Part shown: piece by piece, positions 9,383-17,675 of the stretch
Numbering within the stretch: position 1 is the first letter of the stretch
Layout: each line of letters begins with the position of its first letter
DNA from: Saccharibacter floricola DSM 15669
GTDB taxonomy: Bacteria; Pseudomonadota; Alphaproteobacteria; Acetobacterales; Acetobacteraceae
Reading direction: 5' to 3'
NCBI RefSeq assembly: GCF_000378165.1
Contig: NZ_KB899337.1
Coordinates: 105,587 to 169,586 of the forward strand
DNA: 64,000 nucleotides
The notes under the pieces: generated by a model
Database searches by the model: none
Seen by the model: only the letters and a program-made list of their open reading frames with translations
What the model was told of the DNA's origin: nothing
Program-made: the position numbers and the translations under genes

Positions 9383-10248
9383 AGCAGGATGTGTGGGCCC
9401 TTTTTGAGAATGGTTGTACAGCCTGCGCGCAGGTGGTGCTGTTGATGGTTCTAACGCCGCTCTGCGTCTGGGTGTTTGAGGAGCTGCCCTTATATCTATC
9501 AGGGCGAAGTGTGCGATCTGTTAGACTATCTTATACCCATTTTTGCACGTTACTATGGCGGGGGCTCCGCGCGGGATTCTGGCCGAGGGAAGGCATGGCC
9601 TTTGCGTTTATTATGGTCGTGTTCTGGAGCCTTCCAGGCGTGGATGCTTTTATAGGGACGCATGAAGGGCAGTTTTTTGCACCTATGGCTGATCCCTTAT
9701 TGATAGGAAGCCTTCTTTTAGTGGGGAGTGCCTGTCTCACGCCAGTTGTGCCCGTTGGGCGATATTTGGGAACGGCGCTGGTGCTATGTGTGGCCGATAT
9801 TTTGCTCGTGCTTGCCGCTCCTGGCACAGATGGGTTGGTGGGTGTGCATACGGCGTTGCAGCTTACACCAGGGTCTGGCTTGGCCGGGACGAGCATATGC
9901 TGTGCGTTGGCGTTGGCTGTGGTGGCTCCTTTACCGACAGAAGCAGAGCTAACGCGTCTTTTTAGCGATGATGTATCTGTTAAGAAACGTCCTCAGCGTG
10001 ACCAAAACCGTATGCTGTTGGGCCTTTATCACATGGGGTGGCTGCTCTTGGTGGCGGATCTTCTCCTTCCGGTGTTAATTGGTGGGCAAGGTTGGGCCGG
10101 GATTGTTGGTTTAGCAGCACGATTGGCGATGACGCTTGCACTCATAGTCGGGTTAAAGCTGAGTGCTGTTGAACGGTACCCGCGCTTATTGGCATTGTTG
10201 ATCGGGTTGGGTTTTTTGATTGCGTTAGCCGGAAGATTTGCGACATGA
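9379..10248 (+). CDS. HyfC/NuoH-like membrane subunit of an Ehr-type complex (divergent)
   Basis: A 289-residue polytopic membrane protein, probably the HyfC/HycD/NuoH counterpart that anchors the peripheral arm to the membrane arm. Supporting features are the position second in the operon, about eight membrane helices, and loop motifs such as FFAPMADPLLIGSLLL near residue 95 that recall the NuoH/HyfC loop with ADPxKL. The lysine of that motif is absent. The ATG overlaps the previous stop by four bases (ATGA), and its own end overlaps the next gene by four. Other explanations for a membrane protein here are possible, so confidence is moderate. Confidence 0.65.
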   Translation: MKQDVWALFENGCTACAQVVLLMVLTPLCVWVFEELPLYLSGRSVRSVRLSYTHFCTLLWRGLRAGFWPREGMAFAFIMVVFWSLPGVDAFIGTHEGQFFAPMADPLLIGSLLLVGSACLTPVVPVGRYLGTALVLCVADILLVLAAPGTDGLVGVHTALQLTPGSGLAGTSICCALALAVVAPLPTEAELTRLFSDDVSVKKRPQRDQNRMLLGLYHMGWLLLVADLLLPVLIGGQGWAGIVGLAARLAMTLALIVGLKLSAVERYPRLLALLIGLGFLIALAGRFAT

Positions 10249-10778
10249 CCGTCGGCTTTGCACTTGCCTTAGTGCTGGTATTAATCACGTTAGGGCGTGA
10301 TGGGCGCTGGCTTCCCCTTTATGGTGTGTTGTGCGCGCTAACGGCGGCGTCATCAGGCAGTGGCATTATGGCTGTTTTGGTGGTGCTGGCGTTGCTGCTG
10401 TTTAATAGTGGGGCTTGGATCGGCTTGCGCGGTTTTTCCGCAGCACGGACATCCACGCATGTGCGGAGTGCTGAAGCGATTCTGCCTGTGGTGGCAACGC
10501 TTCTTATGCAGTTTGTCCTTGCCTTATCGGGGGCTGACCTTGGCCTTGTTCTCACCTTAGGGGTTGGGTTGGTTGTTGCTGGTTTGTGTTCGGCAGCGTG
10601 TGGGGCTCCACTCGCGCAGTTTTGTGGCCTCTTAAAAACAGCCGATGGGGTATTGATGGTGGCATGTTTGCTGGGGTCATGGGGGCTGTTTGTGACAGGA
10701 ATAGCGCTATGGTCTGTCATGGCCGTTTTGGGCGTTACGCTTCTCCCTCGTCTCGCTTGGCGAAAGGTGGAGGAATAA
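10245..10778 (+). CDS. HyfE-like membrane subunit of an Ehr-type complex
   Basis: A 177-residue protein of about six membrane helices with few charged residues. HyfE in hydrogenase-4 (about 216 residues) corresponds to NuoK plus extra helices, and this protein sits exactly where hyfE belongs between hyfC- and hyfF-like genes. The segment LMQFVLALSGADLGLVLTLGVGLVV is NuoK/HyfE-like in character. It overlaps the upstream gene by four bases and ends two bases before the next ATG. The subunit name rests mainly on gene order and topology. Confidence 0.6.
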   Translation: MTVGFALALVLVLITLGRDGRWLPLYGVLCALTAASSGSGIMAVLVVLALLLFNSGAWIGLRGFSAARTSTHVRSAEAILPVVATLLMQFVLALSGADLGLVLTLGVGLVVAGLCSAACGAPLAQFCGLLKTADGVLMVACLLGSWGLFVTGIALWSVMAVLGVTLLPRLAWRKVEE

Positions 10779-10780
10779 CA

Positions 10781-11968
10781 ATGCCGGTCACGACGCTGCC
10801 CCATAGTGTTATTCCAGCAGGGATTTTCCCCTCTCCCGGGCTGTTCACATTACTATGTTGGCCCTTTTTGGTTACGTGGGTGCTGTGGGTGTCGGAGCGT
10901 GCCGGGCGTGCTCAAGAAATGGCCTATGCAGGTATGGTCATCAGTGCGCTTGGTTTGCTGGGATGCTCGCATGGTCTTGCCCTATCTGAAGGTATCGCGC
11001 TTGCTCTAGAATCCTGTGTGCCGGCCTTATTATTCATGCAGCTTCATCCCCATGGCGAGGGGAAGGGACGTCTTGGTGGGCGTGAGGGTGAACGCCTCCC
11101 TTTTCTCGTTGTTGGCTGTGTGCTGATGGGGTTTTGTTTGCGTTCCATGCTGGCTGTTACCGTTGTTATTGGAGCGGGATCAGTGTTGCTGGCGTGGTGG
11201 GACGGACGGGCTATAAGGCGGGCGTTCCCTGCATGGATGATGGCGCGTTTGCGCCTTTGTGGCGTGGTGTTGAGTGCGTTAGGAGCCGTATTGCTGCATG
11301 GTGTTCCCTCTGAAGTGACACCGGAAGCCGCGCAGAATTTGGGGATTGTCCTCTCCGTTCTTGGGCTTGCGATGATGGCAGGACTGGGCAGCGCGGCAAC
11401 AGCAGCACCCGAGCTGGATATGCTGGATGTTGGGCTGCGTTTTGCCGCCCTTACCGTGATGGTGCATTTGGCCGTGTATCCTTTAGCGCGTCATCTTATG
11501 TTGCTTTCTGGCCTTATTGCGCTGTTGATTACGATGCTCGGGCGAGGCTCTGTGTTCCCCTTATTGCCATGCCTGACGGGGCTAGGCGTGGTAGCCGCCG
11601 CGACGGAGCAAGAAACAGCGCTCTTACTCCTTCAGGCCGGGGCTTTACTGGGGACGGTTTTGAGGGTGAGGGCGTCCTTTGACCCTAAAGAGCAAAGCAC
11701 GCTGCCTGAACGTGCTCTCTTACCAGTGATGTTGGTGGTGCTTCTCCAATTAGGACATGTTTTGCCTTTAGGAGCATTGGTCATGTTGCTTCTTTGTTTA
11801 GCGTTGGGGCTGCGTGATGTTCGTTTGGCAGACCCTTCCCATCATGGTTGGCGCTTTTGGGTTGGGCAGGATCAGCAAACACGGTTATTAGTGAGCCTAT
11901 TGATGATCTTGGCTTTTGTTGGTGTGTGCTTATCTGGGTGGAATACTGTACCAGGGTGGCGCGTATGA
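10781..11968 (+). CDS. HyfF-like antiporter-type membrane subunit of an Ehr-type complex (divergent)
   Basis: A 395-residue polytopic protein in the hyfF position. HyfF is the second antiporter-like subunit of hydrogenase-4 (about 526 residues). The start ATG (MPVTTLPHSVIPAG) lies within GGAGGAATAACAATG, so a strong ribosome binding site fixes it and excludes a longer frame that would overlap the previous gene. About twelve helices are visible, with a glutamate in a helix near residue 85 (IALALESCVPALLF) that could match the TM5 glutamate of antiporter subunits. I do not see a clear TM7 lysine or the usual histidine, so it may pump poorly or serve structure only. It overlaps the next gene by four bases. 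Confidence 0.6.
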   Translation: MPVTTLPHSVIPAGIFPSPGLFTLLCWPFLVTWVLWVSERAGRAQEMAYAGMVISALGLLGCSHGLALSEGIALALESCVPALLFMQLHPHGEGKGRLGGREGERLPFLVVGCVLMGFCLRSMLAVTVVIGAGSVLLAWWDGRAIRRAFPAWMMARLRLCGVVLSALGAVLLHGVPSEVTPEAAQNLGIVLSVLGLAMMAGLGSAATAAPELDMLDVGLRFAALTVMVHLAVYPLARHLMLLSGLIALLITMLGRGSVFPLLPCLTGLGVVAAATEQETALLLLQAGALLGTVLRVRASFDPKEQSTLPERALLPVMLVVLLQLGHVLPLGALVMLLLCLALGLRDVRLADPSHHGWRFWVGQDQQTRLLVSLLMILAFVGVCLSGWNTVPGWRV

Positions 11969-13407
11969 CCGTCATGACCGCTGTATTACAGCATAGTGAA
12001 CGTGTTGGTTTGTTTCATTATCGGATAGAAACAGACCTCTGGCGCGCTTTGCTAGAGATGGTTGATAGGACCGTTACCTTTATCGCTTTATGGGTTGATG
12101 AGGACGAAGCAACGCTGCTTTTGCTCTATGATGAAAGCCCTATTTTATTGAGCACGGCTGTCGAAAAGCGCCGTTATTATGCTCCGTCACTTCGTTTCCC
12201 CGCAGCTCAATGGCATGAACGTTTAGCGCGCGATCTTTGGGGGGTAGAGGCCCTTTCCGCGCGTGATGATCGCGCTTTGCTTGATGATGGATGCTGGCCG
12301 CTCACTTGGCCTTTAGCGCGTGAGCCGATCCCTGTGCAGGGGGAGAGAACATCACCTGACCACCGGCCGGGTATGGTGCCGTCGCGTACGGCGCTGCCGG
12401 GCTTATTGGGTGTGCGGTATGAGGTCGTCAATGGACGGGTGGAGCAGCTTGATGTGCAGATTGCACCGGGGCATCGTGGTGTACTCTCCCAACTTAAGGG
12501 ACGCACAGTTGCTGAAGCATTGAAGATTATTAGTCGTGTCAATGCGGCAGGTTTTGTTGCTCATCCTTTGGCTTTTACACGTGCGGTAGAGCAAGCCCAA
12601 GCGCAGCTACCAACACCGCGTGAACGTGATACGCGCCTGATCTTGCTCGAGATTGAGCGTATGAGCGTGCATATGTTTGACCTTGCTCAGAGTGCGCGTG
12701 CTGCTGGAGCAGAGCTTTTAGCCACATATAGTGACCATATGCGCGAAGCTCTTGCCCAAACGTGTGAAGAGCATGGAGCATCACGTCGTTTAACCGATAT
12801 GGTGCGGCCATTAGATGAAGGTGGCTGTGCGATCTCTGAAATCGTTCCTCTTGCACAGGCTGTGATCACTGTTGTGTCAGTCTCTCTTCCGCGTCTTATT
12901 GGGCTGCATCATGTGTATGCTTCACGCTTGGAAGGGCTTGCCGTGCTCCCAACAGAGATGGCTTGGGCGTATGGGATTGGTGGGGTCGCTGGGCGTGCGA
13001 GTGGGCGGTATGTTGATCGGCGTGCGCTCGATATTGGCATGCGTCTTGATGCGCTTCGCTCATCGGGACGGCATGAAGGCTGTGCTTTGGCACGCAACCG
13101 TCAACGTTTGGCTGAAATAGGGGATTCAATTACCCTAATGGAGCGTATCCTAGCGAGCATTGGTCTTGATGATGAGGCGCAGGCTTATCCGGTGACTGAT
13201 GAAGGGGTCGGTGTGGCGGAAAGCGCTCGCGGCGATATATGGTATTGGGTCACCTTACAACAAGGGAAAATTCAGAAGATCCATATACGTGACCCAGCGC
13301 TCCCCCTTCTGACGGTGCTCGGTGATATTTTAAATGGGCATAAACCAGAGGAGATTGGCGCAGCCTTGCTGTCTTTGGGTATTTCTACTGCCGGTGTGGC
13401 GTTGTGA
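11965..13407 (+). CDS. HyfG/NuoCD-like large subunit without Ni-Fe ligands (Ehr type)
   Basis: This 480-residue protein aligns by motif with the fused 30 kDa + 49 kDa subunits of group 4 hydrogenases (HycE/HyfG) and complex I. Residues 1-150 form the NuoC-like part (YAPSLRFPAAQWHERLARDLWG), then the large-subunit fold (IAPGHRGVLSQLKGRTVAEAL near 165, LLEIERMSVHMFDL near 220). The two CxxC motifs that bind nickel-iron in true hydrogenases are gone: the first reads RVNAAGFVAHPLA near residues 191-203, the second DPALPLL near residues 443-449. No CxxC occurs anywhere. It therefore cannot be a NiFe hydrogenase. The ATG overlaps the hyfF-like stop (ATGA); an earlier in-frame start would overlap that gene by 120 bases. 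Confidence 0.85.
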   Translation: MTVMTAVLQHSERVGLFHYRIETDLWRALLEMVDRTVTFIALWVDEDEATLLLLYDESPILLSTAVEKRRYYAPSLRFPAAQWHERLARDLWGVEALSARDDRALLDDGCWPLTWPLAREPIPVQGERTSPDHRPGMVPSRTALPGLLGVRYEVVNGRVEQLDVQIAPGHRGVLSQLKGRTVAEALKIISRVNAAGFVAHPLAFTRAVEQAQAQLPTPRERDTRLILLEIERMSVHMFDLAQSARAAGAELLATYSDHMREALAQTCEEHGASRRLTDMVRPLDEGGCAISEIVPLAQAVITVVSVSLPRLIGLHHVYASRLEGLAVLPTEMAWAYGIGGVAGRASGRYVDRRALDIGMRLDALRSSGRHEGCALARNRQRLAEIGDSITLMERILASIGLDDEAQAYPVTDEGVGVAESARGDIWYWVTLQQGKIQKIHIRDPALPLLTVLGDILNGHKPEEIGAALLSLGISTAGVAL

Positions 13408-13423
13408 TAAGGAGTGTATAAGC

Positions 13424-13900
13424 ATGTCATCAGGCCCATCGACATTGCTTTTTGCTTTTATGGATGCGCAGCGTTGGCGCCCTCGTCCTGTCCCACGTAA
13501 GAGAGGGGGCATGATCCGGCTTTATGCGTTAGAGACAGGCAGTTGTGAGGGCTGTGCCATGGAGATTGCAGCACTGAACGGCAGTACAATCCCCCTTGAA
13601 GGAAGCGGTTTCCAGCTTGTGGAGGGGCCAGAAGAAGCTGACTGGTTGCTTGTAACGGGAGCTGTGACACGCAGCAGTGCATCTGACCTCGTTGAAGCTT
13701 GGCAGGCGATGCCAGCAGGGAAGTCCATGGTGGCTGTAGGGGCTTGTGCGTTAGATGGTGGGCCTTTTCAGGCAGATTATGCCACTCTTGGTGGGCTTGA
13801 GAAGATCAGCCGGGTTTATCGCACCATTCCCGGCTGTCCACCATCGCCACGTGATATCTTTCAGGCTTTGGTTGCGTTAGCCGATGAAGGATTTTCTTGA
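13424..13900 (+). CDS. HyfI/NuoB-like small subunit with four cluster cysteines (Ehr type)
   Basis: A 158-residue protein matching the NuoB/hydrogenase small-subunit family that binds the N2-type [4Fe-4S] cluster. The cysteines are all present: GSCEGCAMEI near residues 42-51, VGACALDGG near 108, and PGCPPSP near 138. AAGGAG nine bases before the ATG selects this start, giving a 30-residue N-terminal extension before MIRLYALETGS. It is the last gene of the operon and its 3' end overlaps the convergent pssA gene by 40 bases. The intact cluster beside a large subunit without Ni-Fe ligands is the signature of Ehr complexes. No HyfA- or HyfH-like ferredoxin subunit gene is adjacent. Confidence 0.85.
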   Translation: MSSGPSTLLFAFMDAQRWRPRPVPRKRGGMIRLYALETGSCEGCAMEIAALNGSTIPLEGSGFQLVEGPEEADWLLVTGAVTRSSASDLVEAWQAMPAGKSMVAVGACALDGGPFQADYATLGGLEKISRVYRTIPGCPPSPRDIFQALVALADEGFS

Positions 13901-14736
13901 TCGTCATAGAACATTCCATCGCGGGAGGCTTCAGCCTCGCGACGGAGACGCCAATAGGAACGACGCGAGAAGGGAAGCATACCAAGATAGATAAGCCCTG
14001 CGGCTGCTAGGGCGCCCCAAGGTTCTGCAACGAGAATAGCCGCGTAAAGCCCCGTTCCGAGGAGGAGGGGTAAAATATAAAGTGTGGGTACTTTAAAATT
14101 TTTGAACGACCAAATAGGCACCGTTGAGACAAGCAGAAACGCGGTGCCGACGAGACAGGCTGCAGAAAGCCACGGCGTATGAGAGAATTGTGCAATCTCA
14201 GGCAGGCCATTACGCTCCGCTTCTAACCCGAGAAAGACGGGGAAAAGCGCTAAGAGAGCGCCGGCTGGAGCTGGCACTCCGCTGAAGAAGTTCGCAGCAT
14301 ATTCGGGGGCATTATCGTCATCAAGCGTTGCGTTAAAGCGGGCTAAGCGCAACGCCATGCAGACGGTAAACATAATAAACGGCACGAAGGCGAAGCGGCT
14401 TGTTGGATGCAACGCCCACATCATCAACACGAAAGGGGGCGCGACACCGAAGCAGACGAAGTCTGACAGGCTGTCAAACTCCGCACCGAAACGGGATGTC
14501 CCGTGTAAAAGGCGTGCAATACGCCCATCCAGCCCGTCCATGCAGGCTGCCACGAGCAACGCAATTGCTGCATGAGAAAAATGCCCAAGAAGAGCAAATT
14601 TAATGCTGCTTAAACCGGCGCACAGACCAATCATGGTGAGTATATTAGGGACAAGTCGATTAAAAGACAGGCCCCGTACACGCCGACGTCTGCGCCGGCG
14701 TTTTAGGACGGATTTAGGAGAAGAGCTCTCTGTCAT
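13861..14736 (-). CDS. pssA: CDP-diacylglycerol-serine O-phosphatidyltransferase
   Basis: PssA makes phosphatidylserine from CDP-diacylglycerol and serine in the inner membrane. The CDP-alcohol phosphotransferase motif is seen around residues 65-90: DGLDGRIARLLHGTSRFGA followed by EFDSLSD, giving DGx2ARx8Gx3Dx3D. The 291-residue protein has a very basic N-terminus (KRRRRRRRVR) and about seven helices. I chose the ATG giving MTESSSPKS, ten bases after the psd stop; a longer frame would run into psd. With psd it forms the phosphatidylethanolamine pathway. Its last 40 bases overlap the convergent hyfI-like gene. Confidence 0.93.
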   Translation of the reverse strand: MTESSSPKSVLKRRRRRRRVRGLSFNRLVPNILTMIGLCAGLSSIKFALLGHFSHAAIALLVAACMDGLDGRIARLLHGTSRFGAEFDSLSDFVCFGVAPPFVLMMWALHPTSRFAFVPFIMFTVCMALRLARFNATLDDDNAPEYAANFFSGVPAPAGALLALFPVFLGLEAERNGLPEIAQFSHTPWLSAACLVGTAFLLVSTVPIWSFKNFKVPTLYILPLLLGTGLYAAILVAEPWGALAAAGLIYLGMLPFSRRSYWRLRREAEASRDGMFYDDQENPSSANATKA

Positions 14737-14746
14737 GCTGATGCTT

Positions 14747-15424
14747 TCACAGTTCCGCAATAACCGTTTCGCCCCCAATCATGGTCTGCCCAACCCGAAC
14801 TTTAGGGGTCACACCGGGGGGAAGATAAATGTCTGTGCGGGAGCCAAAGCGGATCAAACCAAAGAGATCCCCTGCTTTGAGTGTATCCCCTTCAGAGACA
14901 TCGCAGAGAATGCGCCGCGCAATCAGCCCAGCAATCTGCACAACAGCGATCTGCCGGCCATCAGCCATGGTTACGCAGAGCTCATTACGCTCATTATGTT
15001 CCGAGGCTTTGTCGAGGCTGGCGTTTAGGAAGCGTCCAGAATGATAGGCACGCTTGGTAATCGTGCCATCAACAGGGATTCGGTTGACATGCACATTCAG
15101 CACGGAAAGGAAGGTGGACACGCGCCACACAGGCTCATCGCCCATCTCTAATGCTGGAGGAGGGGCGACGCGTGTGACAGAGGTGATACGGCCATCCGCA
15201 CTGGCAAGCACGAGCTTTCCATCTTCAGGAGGGAAGCGCTTGGGATTGCGGAAGAAATACAGGCAAAACCCGGTAAAGGCGAGGCCGGCTGTACCCAGTG
15301 CGCGGGTAAAGCGCCAAGGGGTTGCACGCCCTAAAAGCCCCACAAGCATACCTCCTCCTAGAAAAGGAGTGGCTGCGCGATGAGGGGGGGATAGGACGAG
15401 TTTAAAAGACTGGATCAGTGACAT
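14747..15424 (-). CDS. psd: Phosphatidylserine decarboxylase, short form
   Basis: Psd converts phosphatidylserine to phosphatidylethanolamine using a pyruvoyl group made by self-cleavage. The 225-residue length fits the short (PSD-A) class. The cleavage site is visible as RFGSRTDIY with G184-S185, and the conserved HVNRIPVDG lies near residues 112-120. Start ATG ([10 protein letters not shown]) is preferred over one 36 bases upstream because it has a TAAGAGTAAG purine tract before it. An N-terminal hydrophobic pair anchors it to the membrane. It is upstream of and probably co-transcribed with pssA. Confidence 0.93.
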   Translation of the reverse strand: MSLIQSFKLVLSPPHRAATPFLGGGMLVGLLGRATPWRFTRALGTAGLAFTGFCLYFFRNPKRFPPEDGKLVLASADGRITSVTRVAPPPALEMGDEPVWRVSTFLSVLNVHVNRIPVDGTITKRAYHSGRFLNASLDKASEHNERNELCVTMADGRQIAVVQIAGLIARRILCDVSEGDTLKAGDLFGLIRFGSRTDIYLPPGVTPKVRVGQTMIGGETVIAEL

Positions 15425-15460
15425 AATGCTTACTCTTACGATACCGGTGCGGTGGGTCAA

Positions 15461-16089
15461 GGACTTGACGCATTCTGAAGACGCTCTGTGAGGCTTTCTT
15501 CATCTATATAGGGCAAAAAGGAGATGAACCGGGACGTATATGTCACGCAATGACCTTTTCTACGGCCCTTTAGAGACTAACATTTTAAGCGAGTGATAAA
15601 CAATGATCTCATAGTGGCTGTTTTGCCGTTTTGATTGTATCATGGATTAAAGCGCGTAGGGCGATGTTGCTGTAGCAGGTTTGTGATATGTCTTAATGTT
15701 TGAATGCTGCTTTGAACGATTTTGAGCATCTGGCGAGTGAAGGGCAACCGTAGGTTACTCCTGTATGATACCTCTACCAGCCATCAGAATTTGATCAATA
15801 TGAGTGGGAGTGGCATAGTGAGATGTTATTACTCATGCGGTCTTTGAGGTCACTCTCTACGCGATAGTGATGAGATGGCTTTGGTATGCGCCGTCTGTCT
15901 AACCTTTCGGCAAGAAGTCAGTTATGGCCGAGCAGGGGTATCATCGTTCAAAATGATGCTCTTTTCTGTGCGTAAACAGAACTCCAATATTTTGATCGTC
16001 ATGCATGTTCTGCACAAAAGATGAACCGCGATTATCGTGGGAAAACGGTGACGTGAGCATGGATATAATGAAAGAAAGGACACTATATT
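15461..16089. other. Intergenic stretch with no recognisable gene
   Basis: About 630 bases between the divergent psd and gloB genes. I see no tRNA, repeat, insertion sequence or credible open frame; the longest frames lack ribosome binding sites and resemble no family. One AAGGAG is followed by a nine-codon frame (MNRDVYVTQ) that is probably chance. A TATAAT lies at 16064-16069 and an AAAGGA precedes the gloB start. The composition is poorer in GC than neighbours, consistent with a decayed gene, but nothing can be reconstructed. Confidence 0.6.
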
Positions 16090-16800
16090 ATGGATATTAA
16101 GATTCAAGCTGTTCCTGTTTTGAAAGACAATTATGCGTGGCTTCTCCACTCGGAAGCTGGAGGAACTATTGTTGTCGACCCTGGTCAATCAGAGCCTGTG
16201 CGTAAGGCGCTAGGAGATCGACGGTTAGATGCTATTCTTCTCACCCATTACCATAGTGATCACACAGCGGGGGCTGATGCGCTGAAGCAGGCTTATGGCG
16301 CGATGATTTACGGCCCAGATAATGTCGCAGCTTCTGTCGATACGGCGGTAAAAGGGGGAGAGCAGCTGACATTTGCTGGGGTCAAGATTGATGTTCTTTC
16401 CACGCCAGGTCATGCGGAAGGCCATGTGTCCTATGTACAGCCCGACGTGCCGGCTTTATTCACAGGTGATGTGCTCTTTAGTGGGGGGTGTGGGCGTTTA
16501 TTTGACGGCACAGCGGCGGAGATGTTCGCGAGTTTACGTCTTTATGATCCCTTACCGGATAACACATTGGTTTGCGCAGGGCACGAATATACAGAGGCGA
16601 ACCTAGCTTTTATTGCGGCTCATACAGCGCAGCCTAATGACGCTTTTCAGCAGCGCTATCGGGAGGTAAAAGCGCTTCGGGAGCAGGGGAAGCCCACCTT
16701 GCCTGTCGCGTTAAAAGTGGAGCGAGAGACAAACCCGTTCCTTCAGGCGCGCACGGTTGAGGAACTCGCTCATTGGCGCCACCTGAAAGATCAAGCGTAA
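16090..16800 (+). CDS. gloB: Hydroxyacylglutathione hydrolase (glyoxalase II)
   Basis: GloB hydrolyses S-lactoylglutathione to lactate and glutathione, completing methylglyoxal detoxification. The 236-residue metallo-beta-lactamase-fold protein carries THYHSDHTAG near residues 52-61 (the THxHxDH metal motif), further ligands in STPGHAEGH near 108 and FTGDVLF near 128, and the C-terminal glyoxalase II segment CAGHEYTEANLAFI near residue 163-176 with glutathione-binding residues after it. An AAAGGA tract nine bases upstream supports the ATG. It stands alone, convergent with nadC three bases away. Confidence 0.92.
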   Translation: MDIKIQAVPVLKDNYAWLLHSEAGGTIVVDPGQSEPVRKALGDRRLDAILLTHYHSDHTAGADALKQAYGAMIYGPDNVAASVDTAVKGGEQLTFAGVKIDVLSTPGHAEGHVSYVQPDVPALFTGDVLFSGGCGRLFDGTAAEMFASLRLYDPLPDNTLVCAGHEYTEANLAFIAAHTAQPNDAFQQRYREVKALREQGKPTLPVALKVERETNPFLQARTVEELAHWRHLKDQA

Positions 16801-16803
16801 CAA

Positions 16804-17664
16804 TCAGGCGTCGATATCAAGGCCGATATCAAGAGCGGTGACGCTATGAGTTAGCCAGCCGAGGGAGAGGACATCAACCCCAGTTTCAGCCTTAGAGCGC
16901 GCTGTATCGGGGGTGATGCCTCCTGATGCTTCGGCAATGGCACGACCATTGATCATGGAAACCGCGCGGCGGAGTTGGTCGGGGTCCATATTATCCAGAA
17001 GATAGGCATCAGCTCCACCGCATGACAAAGCTTCTTCAAGCTGCTCAAGGGCATCCACTTCCAGCTCGATCTTCATCAAATGCCCGGCCCGCCCGCGAGC
17101 CGCTTTCAGGGCTTCCTTAATCGTACCACCGAGCAGGGCAATGTGATTGTCTTTGAGCATAATCGCGTCATCCAGCCGATGACGATGGTTGCTTCCCCCA
17201 CCAGCACGCACGGCGTATTTTTGCACGGCGCGTAAACCGGGAAGGGTTTTGCGGGTGCAGCAGACATCAACGCCTGTGCCTTTCACCGCATGAACAATGG
17301 CTGCTGTTGTGCTGGCAATCCCGCTCAGATGGGAGAGCAGATTAAGAGCGACACGCTCACCTCCCAAAATAGCAGCGGCAGAGCCCTCAACTGTGGCCAG
17401 AGCATCACCGGGTTTAATGATCGCTCCTTCTGCCATAAGGGGTGTAAAGTGCGTAGCTCCGTCAAGCGCATGAAAGGCGAGGTGGGCACCGGGTAGTCCC
17501 GCAAGGACACCATGATGGCGCGCTCGGAAGACAGCGCGAAGTGTTTTTTGATGACCAAGGAGTGCTTGGGTGGTGACATCCCCGCCTGTCCCAAAATCTT
17601 CACGCAAAGCGGTGGTGACGAGGGGTTCCCAAAGAAGGTCGGGGAGGAAAAGGGCAGCGGTCAT
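16804..17664 (-). CDS. nadC: Nicotinate-nucleotide pyrophosphorylase (carboxylating)
   Basis: NadC joins quinolinate to phosphoribosyl pyrophosphate and decarboxylates it to nicotinate mononucleotide, the third step of de novo NAD synthesis. At 286 residues it is of normal size. Family motifs include EDFGTGGDVTTQA near residue 19, NLLSHLSGIASTTA near 107, TRKTLPGLRAVQKYAVRAGGG near 136 and the C-terminal EASGGITPDTARSKAETGVD near 245. It is the last gene of nadA-nadB-nadC, 11 bases after nadB. Confidence 0.96.
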   Translation of the reverse strand: MTAALFLPDLLWEPLVTTALREDFGTGGDVTTQALLGHQKTLRAVFRARHHGVLAGLPGAHLAFHALDGATHFTPLMAEGAIIKPGDALATVEGSAAAILGGERVALNLLSHLSGIASTTAAIVHAVKGTGVDVCCTRKTLPGLRAVQKYAVRAGGGSNHRHRLDDAIMLKDNHIALLGGTIKEALKAARGRAGHLMKIELEVDALEQLEEALSCGGADAYLLDNMDPDQLRRAVSMINGRAIAEASGGITPDTARSKAETGVDVLSLGWLTHSVTALDIGLDIDA

Positions 17665-17675
17665 GAGTGAAGCTT

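Noticed and set aside
9531..9896. 121-residue minus-strand frame inside the hyfC-like gene
   Set aside because: Shadow of a membrane gene with biased codons; no motifs or start signal.
8051..13900. Formate hydrogenlyase or H2-producing hydrogenase-4
   Set aside because: Both Ni-Fe binding motifs are missing in the large subunit, and no ferredoxin-type subunit, maturation genes or formate dehydrogenase are adjacent.
15922..16188. 88-residue minus-strand frame overlapping the start of gloB
   Set aside because: No ribosome binding site or family likeness; it covers the gloB promoter region and start.
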